A stretch of DNA of 64,000 bases. Origin: Diphasiastrum complanatum. Lineage: Eukaryota > Streptophyta > Lycopodiopsida > Lycopodiales > Lycopodiaceae. Position 1 is the first letter of the stretch. Each line of letters opens with the position of its first letter. The notes beneath the pieces were generated by a model. That model did not search any database. It was not told the origin of the DNA and saw only the letters and a program-made list of their open reading frames with translations. Location of the stretch: contig CM055112.1 of NCBI GenBank assembly GCA_029204225.1, positions 44,976,632 to 45,040,631 of the forward strand. The letters are read 5' to 3'. This document shows positions 1 through 11,896 of this stretch, piece by piece. Both the position numbers and the translations under genes were made by a program.

Positions 1-1058
1 TGATTTATGTCTACTACGATCAATTTCCTCGCCTCTACGTGGTTGCTACGGTGAACTGCACTTTCGATGAGGATGTGGGTATGGATGATCTGGGAGGTTC
101 TCTGATCATCACAGTTTCTGTGGGGCCTTATCCGGGAGACACAGAGAAAGCGGTGGCTATGGTAGAACAGCAGGGAGCAGCGTCTGAGTTCGTGAGGAAG
201 CGAGATAATCCGCCTCCTTATAAGATTGCATTCTGTGGGCCTCCCATGCATGGCAACATCAGAGCAGAGTGGATCGTCCACTGGCTGGTGTATCACCACT
301 ACCTCTGGAAGGGCAAAGAGCATTTCTTCTTCTACAACGTGGGTGGGTTGCAGGATCACCACCACAGACTACTGGATCCCTGGGTGAAATCAGGCTACCT
401 TACCATCATCGACGCCAGTGATCAGGGACAGTATCCATCCTGGTACCACAATCAGCTCATGCTTGCAAATGACTGCCTCCATCGGACGCGATTCCTCGCA
501 TCCTGGACCTTCTTTCATGATCTGGATGAGTTCCTTCACATCCCACCACCCAGAAGCCTCTCATCGCTGCTCTCACGGTACCGAGATAAGCCATATATCA
601 CCTTCGGAAGCATCGGGGTCAACCTGACTATTTGTGCTGATCCTCAATCAGCGGATCTTGCAGCAGACTGGCCCGTGCAGCGCCTGCTATGGATGCACAA
701 ACGTCCTTATTGCGCCGACGCGACCTTTGATCCATGGGTCTGCCGGCAATGGCAAGGAGCCAGGAAGTATGCAGCTAATTCCCGAAAAGTTTATGCTGCA
801 GCAGTGCATACTGCTGCACGTCCTGACGTGGGTGGAGCTGATCTGAATGCCACCATAGCCACGATGTATCACTACCACGGAGTACTGTCTACCCAGGCAA
901 ATATTTGTCAAGTAAATGTGAGCCTGTCACTTCCATCTAGTCAGCTGAAGGAGATAGTTCCGGAGATTGCAGACTACAACAAAGAATATGCAATCTCTAA
1001 GACCACAACTAAAGCTCGAAAATCCATGGATTTAACTCAGCTTCTCCTGGGCACGTAA
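1..1058 (+). CDS. GT92 family glycosyltransferase (GALS-like), 3' part
   Basis: The frame is open from the window edge (first full codon at base 3) to a TAA at 1056-1058, so the gene starts upstream; the GTG at 39 is an internal valine. The translation resembles plant GT92 (DUF23) proteins, whose characterised members (GALS) are Golgi beta-1,4-galactan galactosyltransferases that extend pectin side chains. Visible landmarks are CGPPMHGNIRAEWIVHW at the start of the catalytic domain, the acidic metal/nucleotide-sugar motif FHDLDEF, and a C-terminal RKYAANSRKVYAAAVH followed by MYHYHG, the pattern that closes GT92 domains. No intron is needed in the visible part. The N-terminal membrane anchor expected of a type II Golgi enzyme is outside the window. 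Family assignment is firm; galactan specificity is inference. Its codon use and GC are clearly richer than the repeats that follow. Confidence 0.88.
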   Translation, partial: IYVYYDQFPRLYVVATVNCTFDEDVGMDDLGGSLIITVSVGPYPGDTEKAVAMVEQQGAASEFVRKRDNPPPYKIAFCGPPMHGNIRAEWIVHWLVYHHYLWKGKEHFFFYNVGGLQDHHHRLLDPWVKSGYLTIIDASDQGQYPSWYHNQLMLANDCLHRTRFLASWTFFHDLDEFLHIPPPRSLSSLLSRYRDKPYITFGSIGVNLTICADPQSADLAADWPVQRLLWMHKRPYCADATFDPWVCRQWQGARKYAANSRKVYAAAVHTAARPDVGGADLNATIATMYHYHGVLSTQANICQVNVSLSLPSSQLKEIVPEIADYNKEYAISKTTTKARKSMDLTQLLLGT

Positions 1059-2058
1059 ATTTTTCGCTTGGTTTCATGAAATTCTATCTGCTTTGATTTC
1101 TGTTCCAAATTCAATATTGCTTACATGCTAGCATGCCCATGCCACATTCATCAGATTGTGATGAACAGCAACAGGTTTGTTCACTAGAACTCTTGAATAT
1201 GCCGTGGATTCATCTGCTGATGGATGGAACTTAAAACTGTACAGCTACTCAGATCACATGACCCCCCCAAATCAATTTAGTTGTTTGATCACAAAAATAA
1301 GCCAAACCTGTTTGCCAAATTTCCGGGTTACAGCTAATTGTTAAGGCTATTTTAGAGAGTATTTGAGTGAAAAATTTTAATTCTTCATCTGAATGATGAG
1401 AATTTAGCTGAACCCTTACTCTGATAGCGTAGGATGGGTGTTAATGATTGAATGCTCAATGTACTCTATTTGCATCTTTGAGTGGAGAAGATATAAGTAA
1501 TGTGAAGTTTGTAGAATAGAATCAAGACAATCCAGATGGGACAAACGAGCCCAACATTTTCTTTCCCAATTCTCAAGTACCCCAAAGTTAAGTATGAGGT
1601 GTGTCTACGGCCCAGGTCTACGAACCAGGGCGAAGGGCTCAACCTGTAGCGTTTCCTCCAAGCTACAGTTGGCAGTTGTAGAGACTCGAGAGCCAAAGAC
1701 CCACCCTCAGGCTATGCAGCCACAATAGGGTTGTCATCTCTCATATCTTATGGCAACCCCACCATTGCTATAGACAATGGTTGTTAGCACCTTTCATTGT
1801 TGTTGTTGTATGGGCATTGGGGGAATGGATTTCTAGTGTCCTTTTCGGTGAAATCTTGCTATCAAAGATACTAGGATAACCAAGTGATACTAGGATAAGT
1901 GGAAAGGTCACCAAAAAACTAAGTTTACTTATGTAAAGGATGGGTGTGCTACCCAAAACCTGGAGCCTACCACCTATGACACTCCACCCTTTATGTCTCT
2001 AAAGGAATGCACATAGAACTTATCTCTTTCTCTCCTTTCTCTCTCCAAGTATGGGAAC

Positions 2059-2129
<71 letters not shown>

Positions 2130-2650
2130 TTCTAGTGACTCTACATGGGGACCGGCCTCTTTTTTATGGCATTTTTTGCGAAGCTTTTTTAACACGTTAT
2201 GTAACCTTTTAACATCTTTACGATTGTGCCAAGTGCTCAGCATTTGTTTGTGATGTTGGAGTCATGTCCATAGGTATAACTTTTATGTTAATTTAGAAAA
2301 CAAATTTTGTGAGCCTTCTTATTACAATTGTACATCCAATAAAAGATTGACACATAGCACATGAAATTTTCACTCGAATGTGCATGTGGACCAATGACAA
2401 GCTGCCACATGGCATGTGCACATTCTATCGAAACTGCATGCATGTGCTATGTGCTACCTTGTCATTGGTTGTCCAGGCAATATGCATGCAACTATTTCCT
2501 TACATGCACCACATGCAATTAATCACTATTTTAGTGGCTCCTTATAGCATTTAAGATATTTTGAAAGGCATTATAGACCAATTACTACGACTATTAACTA
2601 CACATTGCCACAATTATCTACTAATGTGGCTATAGATAGCTAACAAATGA
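1059..2650. other. Intergenic DNA 3' of the GT92 gene
   Basis: It should contain the 3' UTR of the GT92 gene, but no convincing single poly(A) signal stands out. I see a CT microsatellite and a cluster of short inverted segments at 2351-2468 (for example CCAATGACAA at 2393 with its complement at 2459, and a GAATGTGCATG-type arm near 2374 with its complement near 2417). These could be a decayed small inverted-repeat element. No coding region is supported. Confidence 0.5.
2066..2124. repeat. (CT)n microsatellite
   Basis: An uninterrupted TC/CT dinucleotide run of about 59 bases. Similar runs recur in this window, two of them inside LTRs. Confidence 0.97.
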
Positions 2651-3389
2651 CAATTTGTTTTTAACTTTCAAGGTCGAGCCACGTGTAGCGAGGTCCTTGT
2701 TGTGACAAAATAGATACGTAGACATTTGCTTCTTCAACTAATCATAGTTGAATTTAGAGTTCAATAATGGCATGCAAGACTTGCTACATTCAATAGCACA
2801 TATCTTCATGAATGGACTCAATCTTGCCACATTGCAAGGATCTCAAGAACTTGATATGTACATCAAGAGAGCTATTGCGCCTAATGCACAAACCTTGTTT
2901 ATGCTCTAAGAAGGCAGTTGTTCAAATTCCCTAAAGACAAATATCAATGAGTTTGAAAATATACATTCGTCACTTGAACAGTGTTGTATTCAATCTATCA
3001 AAAATTGAATTCTTGATCCGAATTAAATAACAAAAAACAAACACTTACTTAATACTTCTTTGATCTCTCAACAATCTTAGAGCTTTAATTTCTCCTAGCT
3101 AGATACTAAAGTCCCCTACATAATAAATAATGGCAACTCTAACAATTTTCACATAGTGCGTTAGCATGCATCAATCCCTACAAGTCCTCAACAATGTGAC
3201 AATGAGTTGTGGCCCAAGAAGAAGCTCGATAGAATTGCCCCTCATGCAAGGCTTTACAATTCATGCATAGATGATCAAAAGAAACAATAGAATTAGAGGA
3301 TTAGCCAAATTTAAGACTAATTTCAATTTGCCAAAATGAGGACTTGTAAGACGTATTAGTGGTCGAGGAGCATAGGCATGAAATATCAA

Positions 3390-3650
3390 GGATAGGAAGA
3401 GATCTACTTCTACCAAGGTTGGAGATGAACAGGCTTTTTTCACCAAATGAAGGGAAAAAGGTGAGACTACATCTTCTTATGGTGGTAAGAAGATTAAGTC
3501 TAAGAGTGAATGCTTTTATTGTGGCAAAATAGGTCATTATCCTTATGAGTACAATAAGAAAATAAGAAAGCCTTTCACTAGCCATAGTGAAAACCGTTGC
3601 CCCCATCATAAAGCAAAAGATAGATGTTATTATTCTTGTAAAAAATGAAA
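3390..3650 (+). pseudogene. Ty1/copia gag relic with zinc knuckle
   Basis: One frame gives a basic stretch followed by CFYCGKIGHYPYEY at about 3511-3552, the CX2CX4HX4 form of a retroviral-type nucleocapsid zinc knuckle with the last cysteine replaced by tyrosine. The upstream residues (STKVGDEQAFFTK, then KGETTSSYGGKK) resemble the linker before copia knuckles. The frame holds an in-frame stop upstream and another soon after the knuckle. It is a gag fragment with no LTRs recognised nearby. Confidence 0.6.
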
Positions 3651-3884
3651 TATAATAGATGAAGATGAGTGTTAAAAATGATCCTTGCTACACCCCTTTG
3701 AGTCCATACCAATCATCAATAGGCTCACAGTTGATATATTCTTTGTAAGACTCCCTCTTAGTCATTACATCATAAAAGTTAATTAAAGCATGTTCTTGAA
3801 CATCTTGACTATCTCGCTCATCAAGTCTCTCAATTCTATGCTGCCAATATAGAATCATTTGAGAATAAGAGAAAAAGATTAAAT

Positions 3885-4004
3885 ACCTGCAATGACACAC
3901 TCAACATCATTTGACATGTATACTCCATCATAAGTGATTAAGAAAGAGAGATTATTTCTTATGACTAGTCATCATTTGAATTAGCTCCACTATCTATCCA
4001 CCAT
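3885..4004 (-). pseudogene. Ty1/copia protease relic
   Basis: The minus strand reads PWWIDSGANSN, the copia aspartic protease active-site motif (D-S/T-G), then after a stop MSNDVECVIAGI, which fits the glycine-rich flap region of the same domain. It lies on the strand opposite the gag relic at 3390-3650, so the two are different insertions or a rearranged one. The minus frame at 3688-3900 is open but I do not recognise it. Confidence 0.5.
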
Positions 4005-4260
4005 GGTTATTTGTCACCTTCAGTTGGGATGAGACTTGAAGACATATTAAGAGAATCAACCACATTTAGATCTTCATCCTCCTTAGTAAAGCTGCTTTGC
4101 TTGCTATCTTTAAGTGCTTCATCAACACCAAGTGGAAAATGGTAAATTGGAGCAAGAAGGGGCATCAAGATGGAACTTGATGTTCAAAGCAAAAGGGATC
4201 TACTTTTGTGGGTTCTTGAAAGGAAAATATAATAGCAAATAAGTGCATTTCTATCTTATT

Positions 4261-5720
4261 TTGCTTATCTTATAGCATGTTTGAGCAATGCCATGTCAAT
4301 GTGTGAATATTGCCATGTTATATGACTAGTTTCATTGTTCTACATCATTTGGATCTTGAAGATGAAATATCACTCATTGATATTTTGTATGATCAAGTTA
4401 AATCTTTCAAAGTGAACTTGAAAGGTATTGAAGTGGTCAATTTATCTCTTGTGATGTTGTTAGCCATTTATGGTACATGCCCAGTAGTGTACAAACACAA
4501 GATTATGAAGGGCTCACATAGCCTCCATTTGTAGAAAGAAGCATTGTAAATAAATAAAACTTAGACACTACTGGATTTATTCTCCTCTCTAGTTCCATTC
4601 CTATTGTCGTAATATACTTATCTTAAAAGTTTGGACATGTAGCATAAAAGATCATCCTTCTCCAAAGAGACTGCTTATTGTTGTGATTATAAATGGATTT
4701 TGACTCATTTATTGTTCTTGGTACATAAACTGGTTGTCAACAGACATTCGATGAATCGGCAACCAGTATCACCGGTTAAGATTGTTGGGGTGCTCTCAAA
4801 TAGATTATGTGTGGAAGAAGAAACTCAGCTCCAACATAGAGAAAATTTCAAGATCTTTACCAAAACTACAACAGAGTATGAACTTAGATCGAATGGAGGA
4901 TTGTCTTGGTAGGTGTCAGAGACAACCGTGAAGGGAGCAAATAATTAGGCATCTGAGATAGCCATGCTTCCTTCGAGATTAGACATTTCGAATTGAGTAT
5001 GTGTCAATAGAGAAAGAAAACAATCAGAAAGCATTTGTAGTGCAATACACATGAGAAGAATAGAGAATCTGAATTAAGCAGTTGTGAATACAACAATTAG
5101 ATCACAATATTGTGCCCAAGAATGGTTCACAGTATTGGTGCACTGTTTGTACAGTGATCTTACTTAGCTAGTTACAGATTAAATAAATATCTCCATCTTT
5201 TGAATGGCTTTCACTCTCTCTAAAATTTCTTATCCTATGGAATCAGATAATCAAGACACAATGGAGTCACTCTTCTCCACTTTGATTCACTCTTCTCCAC
5301 TTGCATGTATGTTGATCACATATTGTCTCATCATCTACTCGTCATCATTTATGTGATTTGCCATTATGTATATATGTACATGGAGCAGTTACAATGACTG
5401 CATGGGCAACAAGCATGAAACAGTGCAAATACTGAAAAGTACTAAAGTGAACTGTGACATGGTCTACATTTGGACAGGGCAGTTTGGGTGACGTGGATCT
5501 CGAACCGAAGACTTTGAGTGAATTCAAAGAGTTTGTCGTCGATCCAGCTTTTGCTTCAGTTGATTATTGCGCATACGTTCAACTTCAGAGAATAAGACTA
5601 CAAAGTTGTCATAATGTATTGGAGCTCAGTATTTGAGACGAATTCGAATGATTCATGTTTTGATGACACGAATACTAAAGAGTCAAATTCTGGTGAGTTG
5701 GAGTGATGCTTAATTCTAAC
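4261..5720. other. Unassigned sequence
   Basis: No recognisable protein or RNA gene. A short phrase near 4730 (CTGGTTGTCAACAGACATT) is nearly repeated near 44130 in the LTR of gypsy element E, which hints at distant LTR material. The part just left of 5721 should be the 3' LTR of copia element A, read on the minus strand and starting TGTTAGAATTAAGC at 5721. Its other end was not found. Confidence 0.35.
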
Positions 5721-6919
5721 AGCCCTAAGCTTAACTCCTAGGATCTTGAAAATAAATTGAGCAAGCTACATAATGCAACATGCTTTTCTCTTGACAGAGG
5801 CTTAGTCAAGATATTAGCCAACATACTGGTCGTAGGAGAGTAACTTAATTCGACATCTTTATTCTAAACTTTCTCTCTAAGAAAATGAATTGAACCTCAA
5901 TATGTTTCATTCTACAGTGAGTTTGTGGGTCAAAGATAGAGCAATGCAGCTCTGATTGTCGCAATAGAGTATAGTTGGACTGATTTGAATGATCATAAGA
6001 TCCCGAAGCAATCTTCTGAGCCAGATAATTTTTTTTATTGTAGAGGTAGCAGTGACATATTCTGATTCTGTGGAAGACAAAGAAATACATTTTTGCTTTC
6101 GACTGTTCCATGAAATGGGTCCTCCTACAAGAAAGCAAAGATAATCAGAAGTGGATTTTCTTTTGTCCACATTACTGGCCCAATCAAAATCAGAATAAGT
6201 AAGTTATGTCAATGCGTCCTCTTATTTCCATTATAACACAAAGCATAGCTTGAATGTATCTTAGTACTCCGAGTAGAGCCTTCCAGTGAGGTAGGCCGAG
6301 AACATAAACTGTGAAAATGTGCTGACTATAAATGCTAGATCAGGTCTAGTGCAGACCATGGCGTATATGAGCAATTCAACTATCGACTGATAGGGGTATT
6401 TGCACATCTCTTTCTTCTCTACATCAGTCTTCGGGCACATATCATGTATAGTTTGATATGTCTTATGTGACTTTGAGTATTCATTGAAGATACTCCTGCA
6501 GCTAACAGGGTCAAGCTTTTTTCTCAGATCAGAAGGAATGTGTACATAGCAAAGATAGCCAAACACTCGGAGGTGTCGTAGACTCGGTTTGTAGCCATCA
6601 AAAGCTTCAAAGAGAGTCTTTGAGTCGACTGCTTTGGTACTCTAATAATTTTACAGATGCCAAGTTGTTGAAATAGCTTCAGCCCAAAAGTTCTTGGTGA
6701 GCTGAGCATTTGACATCATCGATCGTGCTGTATTTGGCAATGTTCGGTTCTCCTTTCGGCTATTCCATTTTGCTGTGGTGTGTAGCTGGCGGTGAACTGA
6801 TGATGAATGTCGAATGATGCCAAATAGTCAAACGAAGGTTTTTGAGTCGTTGACCAGTCTGTGTCTCAACGCACTGTTTGAAGTCTTTGGAACAATTACA
6901 AGCCTTAGACTTGTTCTTG
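5721..6919 (-). pseudogene. Copia element A, 3' half: integrase end and RNase H
   Basis: Read on the minus strand from 6919: the end of the integrase core (KNKSKACNCSKDF, then ETQTGQRLKNLR, then a frameshifted remnant of the third catalytic region). Then comes FGYLCYVHIPSDLRKKLD, followed after a deletion by the end of the RT/RNase H linker (YAMVCTRPDLAF) and RNase H (VDKRKSTSDYLC, LSSTESEY, LYCDNQSCIALS). Nearly all of the reverse transcriptase is missing at a junction near 6440. A purine-rich AGCTTAGGGC at 5722-5731 precedes the probable 3' LTR start. Frameshifts and stops are frequent. It continues the piece at 10720-11896; element B lies between them. Confidence 0.8.
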
Positions 6920-6924
6920 ATGAA

Positions 6925-7571
6925 TGTGAAAGATTCAACTAGTTTCATCACATTTTGCAATATTTCCATATTTGGCATATTGAGGCCAAAACTTGTTTTA
7001 GACTTAGAGGTTGACTTTTCAAAGTTCATTAGTCTAAATTTTATTTGAATAAACACTTTTTGAAAGTGTGGGAAAGTTAGAATGCGAGTTTGAGTAGATT
7101 CAATTTGAATAGTTGGGTACATTGAATCTAGACCCAAATTAGTAGGGTTAGCATTTTGGTGGAAAAGCCAAGTGGCCAAATAGGGTTTGGACCTTCTATA
7201 AAAGGATGTAACTCATGGAGAGAGTGATCTTCTCTCTTCTCTATCTCATTTCATGCTTATACATGGTTCTCTTGGGTTCTACTATCCATTGGTGCACTAT
7301 CTTGGTGATTGCTTGCAATTCTATGTGTAGAATGATCTATATTTGCTATTTTTGGATCCAACGTGTGAGATACAGTAGCTTGCTGGTTTTGTACGGAAAG
7401 CAATAGTACATAATCATTTCATTCAAGTTTGATCAGGTTCTATTAGTGTTTGCATCTCAAATTGTGTATAGATGCTGATTTTTCTACATTGGTGAGATTG
7501 GTAGTGTATTTCTCTTTCTAACCAAAGATCATTCAAGTAGATTGGATCTTAAAGATCTGAAATCTTTCACA
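6925..7571 (+). repeat. 5' LTR of copia element B
   Basis: Bounded by TG...CA with perfect 11-bp inverted ends. A TATA box, TATAAAAG, sits at 7197-7204, suitable for Pol II transcription of the element. The last 83 bp recur at 10632-10714. Confidence 0.88.
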
Positions 7572-7583
7572 TGGTATCAAAGC
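7572..7583 (+). other. Primer binding site of element B
   Basis: TGGTATCAAAGC starts at the first base after the LTR. It differs at one position from the usual plant initiator-Met tRNA complement TGGTATCAGAGC. Confidence 0.85.
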
Positions 7584-8170
7584 TTGTGTTTCAGGTTATG
7601 AAGGAGGAAATTAGATCTATCAATGATTTGGTGAAGATATCAAGTCTAGAGCATGCTAGAGAGGATTCTACACCAAAATCGGATTTTTGCTTTTGTAGAT
7701 TGGATCTTTTGTAGATCAAAACACTAAATAGGTCAATATATTTGTTCAATTCCAATTTTTGAATTCACATACTAGATTTGGCCAATTTTTGAATCATTGG
7801 TTAAGCTTAAGTGGTGGCTTATAGATTGCATATCAAAGTTTCAGCATTTGCATGTAGATTTGGAATAGTCAATTTTTTGTGATTTTGTCAAAACCCTAAT
7901 TTTGATTGGATCTCTAGATAGTGAGGTTTCTGGACTTCATTTGAGTGTGTTTTAATCTTAGGAAGTGGAAAAAGTCATTATATTGAGGATAGATCATAGG
8001 TTGATCAAGATTCCATGATTCTATGTGTTGATTTCCTTGGATAAGTGCTAGAAGAGAATTTGTGAGATAGTTTCAAATCTTGGTGATTTCTTTTAAAAGC
8101 ATTTGTTGTTGTTCAAATGAGTGCTTTGTGCATTGAATCAGGTTGAAAGAGAAGATCGGGTCATTGCTAC

Positions 8171-10631
8171 ATGGCAACCTCAATTGGAGTCATGTTGGAA
8201 GCCAATGATAGGCTTACCTCAAGTAACTATTCATTGTGGAAAGTGAGAATGGAGTCACTTCTTGAGATGAATGACGTTTTGGATATTGTTGTAGGTTTGG
8301 AGGAGAGACCAGCAACACAACAAGATTAATTGAGGTATGACAAGAGGGCCAAGAAGACTCTACACATGATAAAGATGAATGTTACCAATGAACTTCTCAA
8401 GGAAGTTGGTAAGTGCACATCATCTTTGGAAGCTTGGAATTCATTGAATAAGCTTTATGAATCCAAGTCTACTTCTAGAGTGTTGACTCTAAGAAGGCGA
8501 ATCTTTTCTTGTTTGCAAAAGAATGAAGAAAGTCCAAGTACTTTGGTTTTGAGAATGAAAGCATTGAATCAGGAGTTAGCTTGCATAGATGAAAGCATTA
8601 AGGAAGGGTCAAGTGATTCTTAATGGCTTGTTGGATGCTCATCCTAACATTGTTCAAAGTATTGCTATTCAAAAGACTTTGCCAAGTTTTATGGATCTTC
8701 AAGAGATCTTGATCAATGAGGAATATAGACTTCAAGCAAGAGGTGGATCTACATCAACACTTCAAGAGGATGCTATGTTCACAAAGGGCAAATTCAAGGG
8801 CAAAACCAAAAGTAAGTGGTTTAAAGGGCAAGATCAAGTGGATGCTTCTTCAAGTGGCAAAAATAAGGATAGATCAAATCTCAAGTGCTTCTATTGTGGC
8901 ATCAAAGGACACTTTGCAAGTGAGTGCTACAAGAAAAAAGAAATCAAGGAGACAAGCAAGGTAATCTTACTCTTGATGAGGATGGTTTGGATGTTCAAGA
9001 TGCAAATTATGATGCTTTTGTGATGTCTTCATGTATTCTTGCTAATAATGGAGATCTAGATCCTTGGTGGATTGATAGTGGAGCAAGTTCACACATGACC
9101 TTTCACAAAGAGTACTTCACTTCTTTGTTGGCATATGGAGATGACAAGAGGGTGATCTACACGGCCAATGATGGTGAGTGTGCAATCAAAGGGATTGGCA
9201 CAATTCCTATTTCTCTCTCTACAAATAGGAATGTTCATTTGGAGGATGTCTTGTTTATTCCATCTATTACCAATAATTTGCTTAGTGTAAGTCAAATGCT
9301 AAGTAAGGGCCTCAAGGTGGAGTTTGATGGAGATGCTTGTTTGATCAAAAGAAAGGATGTCTTGATTGGAAAAGGTAAAAGGCAAGGAAAATTGTTCAAA
9401 CTTGATGCTTGTGTTATTGCTAACCAAGTTGGATGTGTTGCAAGAGAGCAAATTTCTATTCAAGAGGTTTGGCACAAAAGGATGGGACACCTCAACTTCA
9501 AGTCATTGGAGGTAATGGCAAGGAAGAAGGTTGTGATTGGTCTTCCAAGTTCCTTAAGTAATGACAAGCATGTTTGTGAGTCTTGTGCTTTGTCTAAGTC
9601 ACATAGACTACCTTATACTAGATCTATTTCTAGATCTAAAAAACCTTTTCAACTTGTACATTCGGATATTCATGGATTTACTACAATTAGCAATAGTGGA
9701 GCTAAGATGTATGTAACATTCATTGATGATTTTAGTAGATTTTGTTGGATCTATCTACTAAAGAGAAAGGATGAAGTGTATGATGTCTTTGTCAAGTTCA
9801 AGAATGCAAGGGAGAACCAATTTTCCACAAAGATCAAGTGCTTGAGAGGTGACAATGGTGGTGAGTACATATCTAACAAATTCAAGGCCTTTTGTGATGC
9901 AGCATGGGATCAAGAGGGAGTATACAACATCAAGGACCCCACAACAAAATGGAGTGGCTGAAAGGAAGAATAGGACTTTATATGAAAGTGCTAAAGCTAT
10001 GAGGTTAAGTGCTAATCTTGACAAACCATTTTGGGATCAAGCTTTGTTGTGTGCCAATTTCTTGTGCAATAGGTGGCCGAGTGCTATTTCGGATGGAAGG
10101 ACACCTTTTGAGATGCTATTCAAGAGGAGGCCGAGTGTCAACTTTCTAAGAACCTTTGGATGCACATGCTATGTCAACATTACTCTTGATGATAGGACCA
10201 AGGAGGATCCATCTTCAAGAAGAGGTATTTTTGTTGGATATAGTGAGGTGAGTAAAGCCTACAAGGTTTACATTCCTTCTACTAACAAAGTGATTGTTGG
10301 TATAGATGTCATTTTTTATGAGGGGAACATTCCAAAGGTGTCTTCAAGCATGACTGATGGTAAAGTGGATGGATCTAGCATTCTTGATGTTGATGAGAAG
10401 GATCTTACTGTGGATGGTGGTGATGATGCACCTTCATCAAGTCAAAAGCCAAGGAAAACATCAAGAGAAAGACAAGTACCTTCAAGGCTCACATATGATC
10501 AAAAGGGTAAGCAAGTAGTTTCTGGAAATTATTTTGCTTTCATAACCTCTTTGGATGAGCCTACAAGTGTAGATCAAGCAAGGAAAGAAGAGGAGTGGAT
10601 CCAAGCAATGGATCTCGAGTATCGATCTCGG
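8171..10631 (+). pseudogene. Copia B gag-pol relic (gag, protease, integrase)
   Basis: Start ATG at 8171. The order is gag of the UBN2 type (SNYSLWKVRMES..., then TSSLEAWNSLNKLYESK); zinc knuckle CFYCGIKGHFASEC near 8888; protease WWIDSGASSHM near 9068; integrase zinc domain (VWHKRMGHL...VCESCALSKSH); the catalytic Asp residues in LVHSDIHG and FIDDFSRF; and the Glu region in TPQQNGVAERKNRTL. Breaks: an in-frame TAA at 8327-8329 and frame changes near 8605, 8950 and 9905. The frame stops being copia-like after EEWIQAMDLEY, where RT should begin, and runs into the 3' LTR remnant. All four LTR-retrotransposon functions acted in virus-like particles; this copy cannot make them. Confidence 0.92.
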
Positions 10632-10714
10632 TTGGTGAGATTGGTAGTGTATTTCTCTTTCTAACCAAAGATCATTCAAGTAGAATGGACCTTAAGGATC
10701 TGAAATCTTTTACA
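10632..10714 (+). repeat. 3' LTR remnant of element B
   Basis: 83 bp matching the end of the 5' LTR from TTGGTGAGATTGG to the terminal CA, with few differences. The rest of the 3' LTR was lost in the same deletion as RT and RNase H. Confidence 0.88.
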
Positions 10715-10719
10715 ATGAG

Positions 10720-11896
10720 CATAATGCTGGTAAATCTAGAATAATCATCAATAAAAGTGATAAAATATAGTTCAAAACCTAGAGAGGGAATATTCATAGG
10801 GCCGCACAGATCACTATGTATTAATTCTAGAATGGACTTAGCTCTAGTGGCTTGTCCCTTTGGGAATCTTGATCTAGGCCGTCTTCCCAGTAGGCACATC
10901 TCACAGACATGTAGAATGTCGGTGGAGGTAGCATTAAGATTTAAATCCTTGACTCTAGAATTATGATGCATATACAAGATTGATCTCATGTTTAGATGTC
11001 CTAATCTTTGATGCCATAATTGGGCATTTGAAGTAATCACATTGACCCAGAATGTAAAATTACCTTCTCTGTTTGTAGAGAAGATTTCTTTGTCATGCTC
11101 CAGAATGGTACACTGCTTTGAATCGAACGAGGCTTTGCAAGCCTGATCAGTAAACTTGCTGACTAACAATAAATTTTTGGTCAGTTTGGATACGTATAGT
11201 ACATCCTTGAACAAGGTCAGCTTACCATTAGGAAGATAGAGACGTGTAGATCCTTTGCCTCCAATCTCTAGTGCACTTGAGTCACCGAAATAGACATACT
11301 TCAAATTTGTTGGTGAGGACTTACATGCTATTATGTGCTGAGAAGCACCAGAATCGAGATACCAATCCATCGCATCTCGGATGGATAAATCTTGTATCAT
11401 TAGCAGAGTTGGTTCATCTTGAGAGGTTCTGGCAGAATCAGATCCTCCATCCTGCTGCATCTTCTTCTTGGCTTCGTTATGCTTGAGAACTCGACAATCC
11501 TTGATGTCTTGGTTGGTTCTCTTGCAATACTTGCAGAAGAATCTGGTCTTAGGCTTTTGATGTTGTCGATTGTGCTGTTGTGATTACTGGTTTGAATCAA
11601 TTTGCTTAGCTTTTGTCTTCTTGTCCTTCGAAGATTTATTCTTTGAGAACTATTACTTATTCGAATAGAGAGCAATTGTCTTCATATTCGATGTGGATAA
11701 GCTTTTTCTTCTTACTTCTTCCTACAATAAGCTTGATGTCACTTTTTGGAGAGACAGGTCAGGAGTATTACTGAGTAGCAATACTAAATTGTTGTAAGAA
11801 AGAGGAAGATTAGATAGAAGAGACATATTGCATCTTCGTCTGATACTGGCGAACCTACTACAGCTACCTGATTGAGTAGTTGTTTGAATTCATTTA
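10720..11896 (-). pseudogene. Copia element A, 5' half: gag end, protease, integrase
   Basis: Read from 11896 leftwards: gag C-terminal half (NEFKQLLNQVAVVGSPVSDE at the very edge), a degraded knuckle (FFCKYCKRTNQ...), protease DWYLDSGASQHI near 11360, a pre-integrase region, and the integrase zinc domain (LWHQRLGHL, VCEMCLLGRR). The first two catalytic Asp regions (LIHSDLCG, FIDDYSRFT) end at the insertion point of element B. The domain continues in 5721-6919. The gag start and the 5' LTR are missing because a plus-oriented C-family LTR begins at 11897. Confidence 0.87.

Larger units (their letters stand above)
6925..10714 (+). mobile_element. Ty1/copia element B, inserted in element A
   Basis: The element has a 647-bp 5' LTR, a methionine-initiator tRNA primer site, a gag-pol relic with gag, zinc knuckle, protease and integrase, and only the last 83 bp of its 3' LTR. 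Reverse transcriptase and RNase H are gone. The LTR ends are inverted copies of each other (TGTGAAAGATT at 6925, AATCTTTCACA at 7561-7571). Flanking bases ATGAA (6920-6924) and ATGAG (10715-10719) match at 4 of 5 positions as a target-site duplication. The flanking integrase frame of element A (FTSIMLI, then KNKSKAC) is consistent across the insertion. Confidence 0.9.

Noticed and set aside
39-41. GTG at 39 as the start of the GT92 gene
   Set aside because: The frame is open to the window edge with gene-like residues (YVYYDQFPRLYVV) before it, so it is an internal codon.
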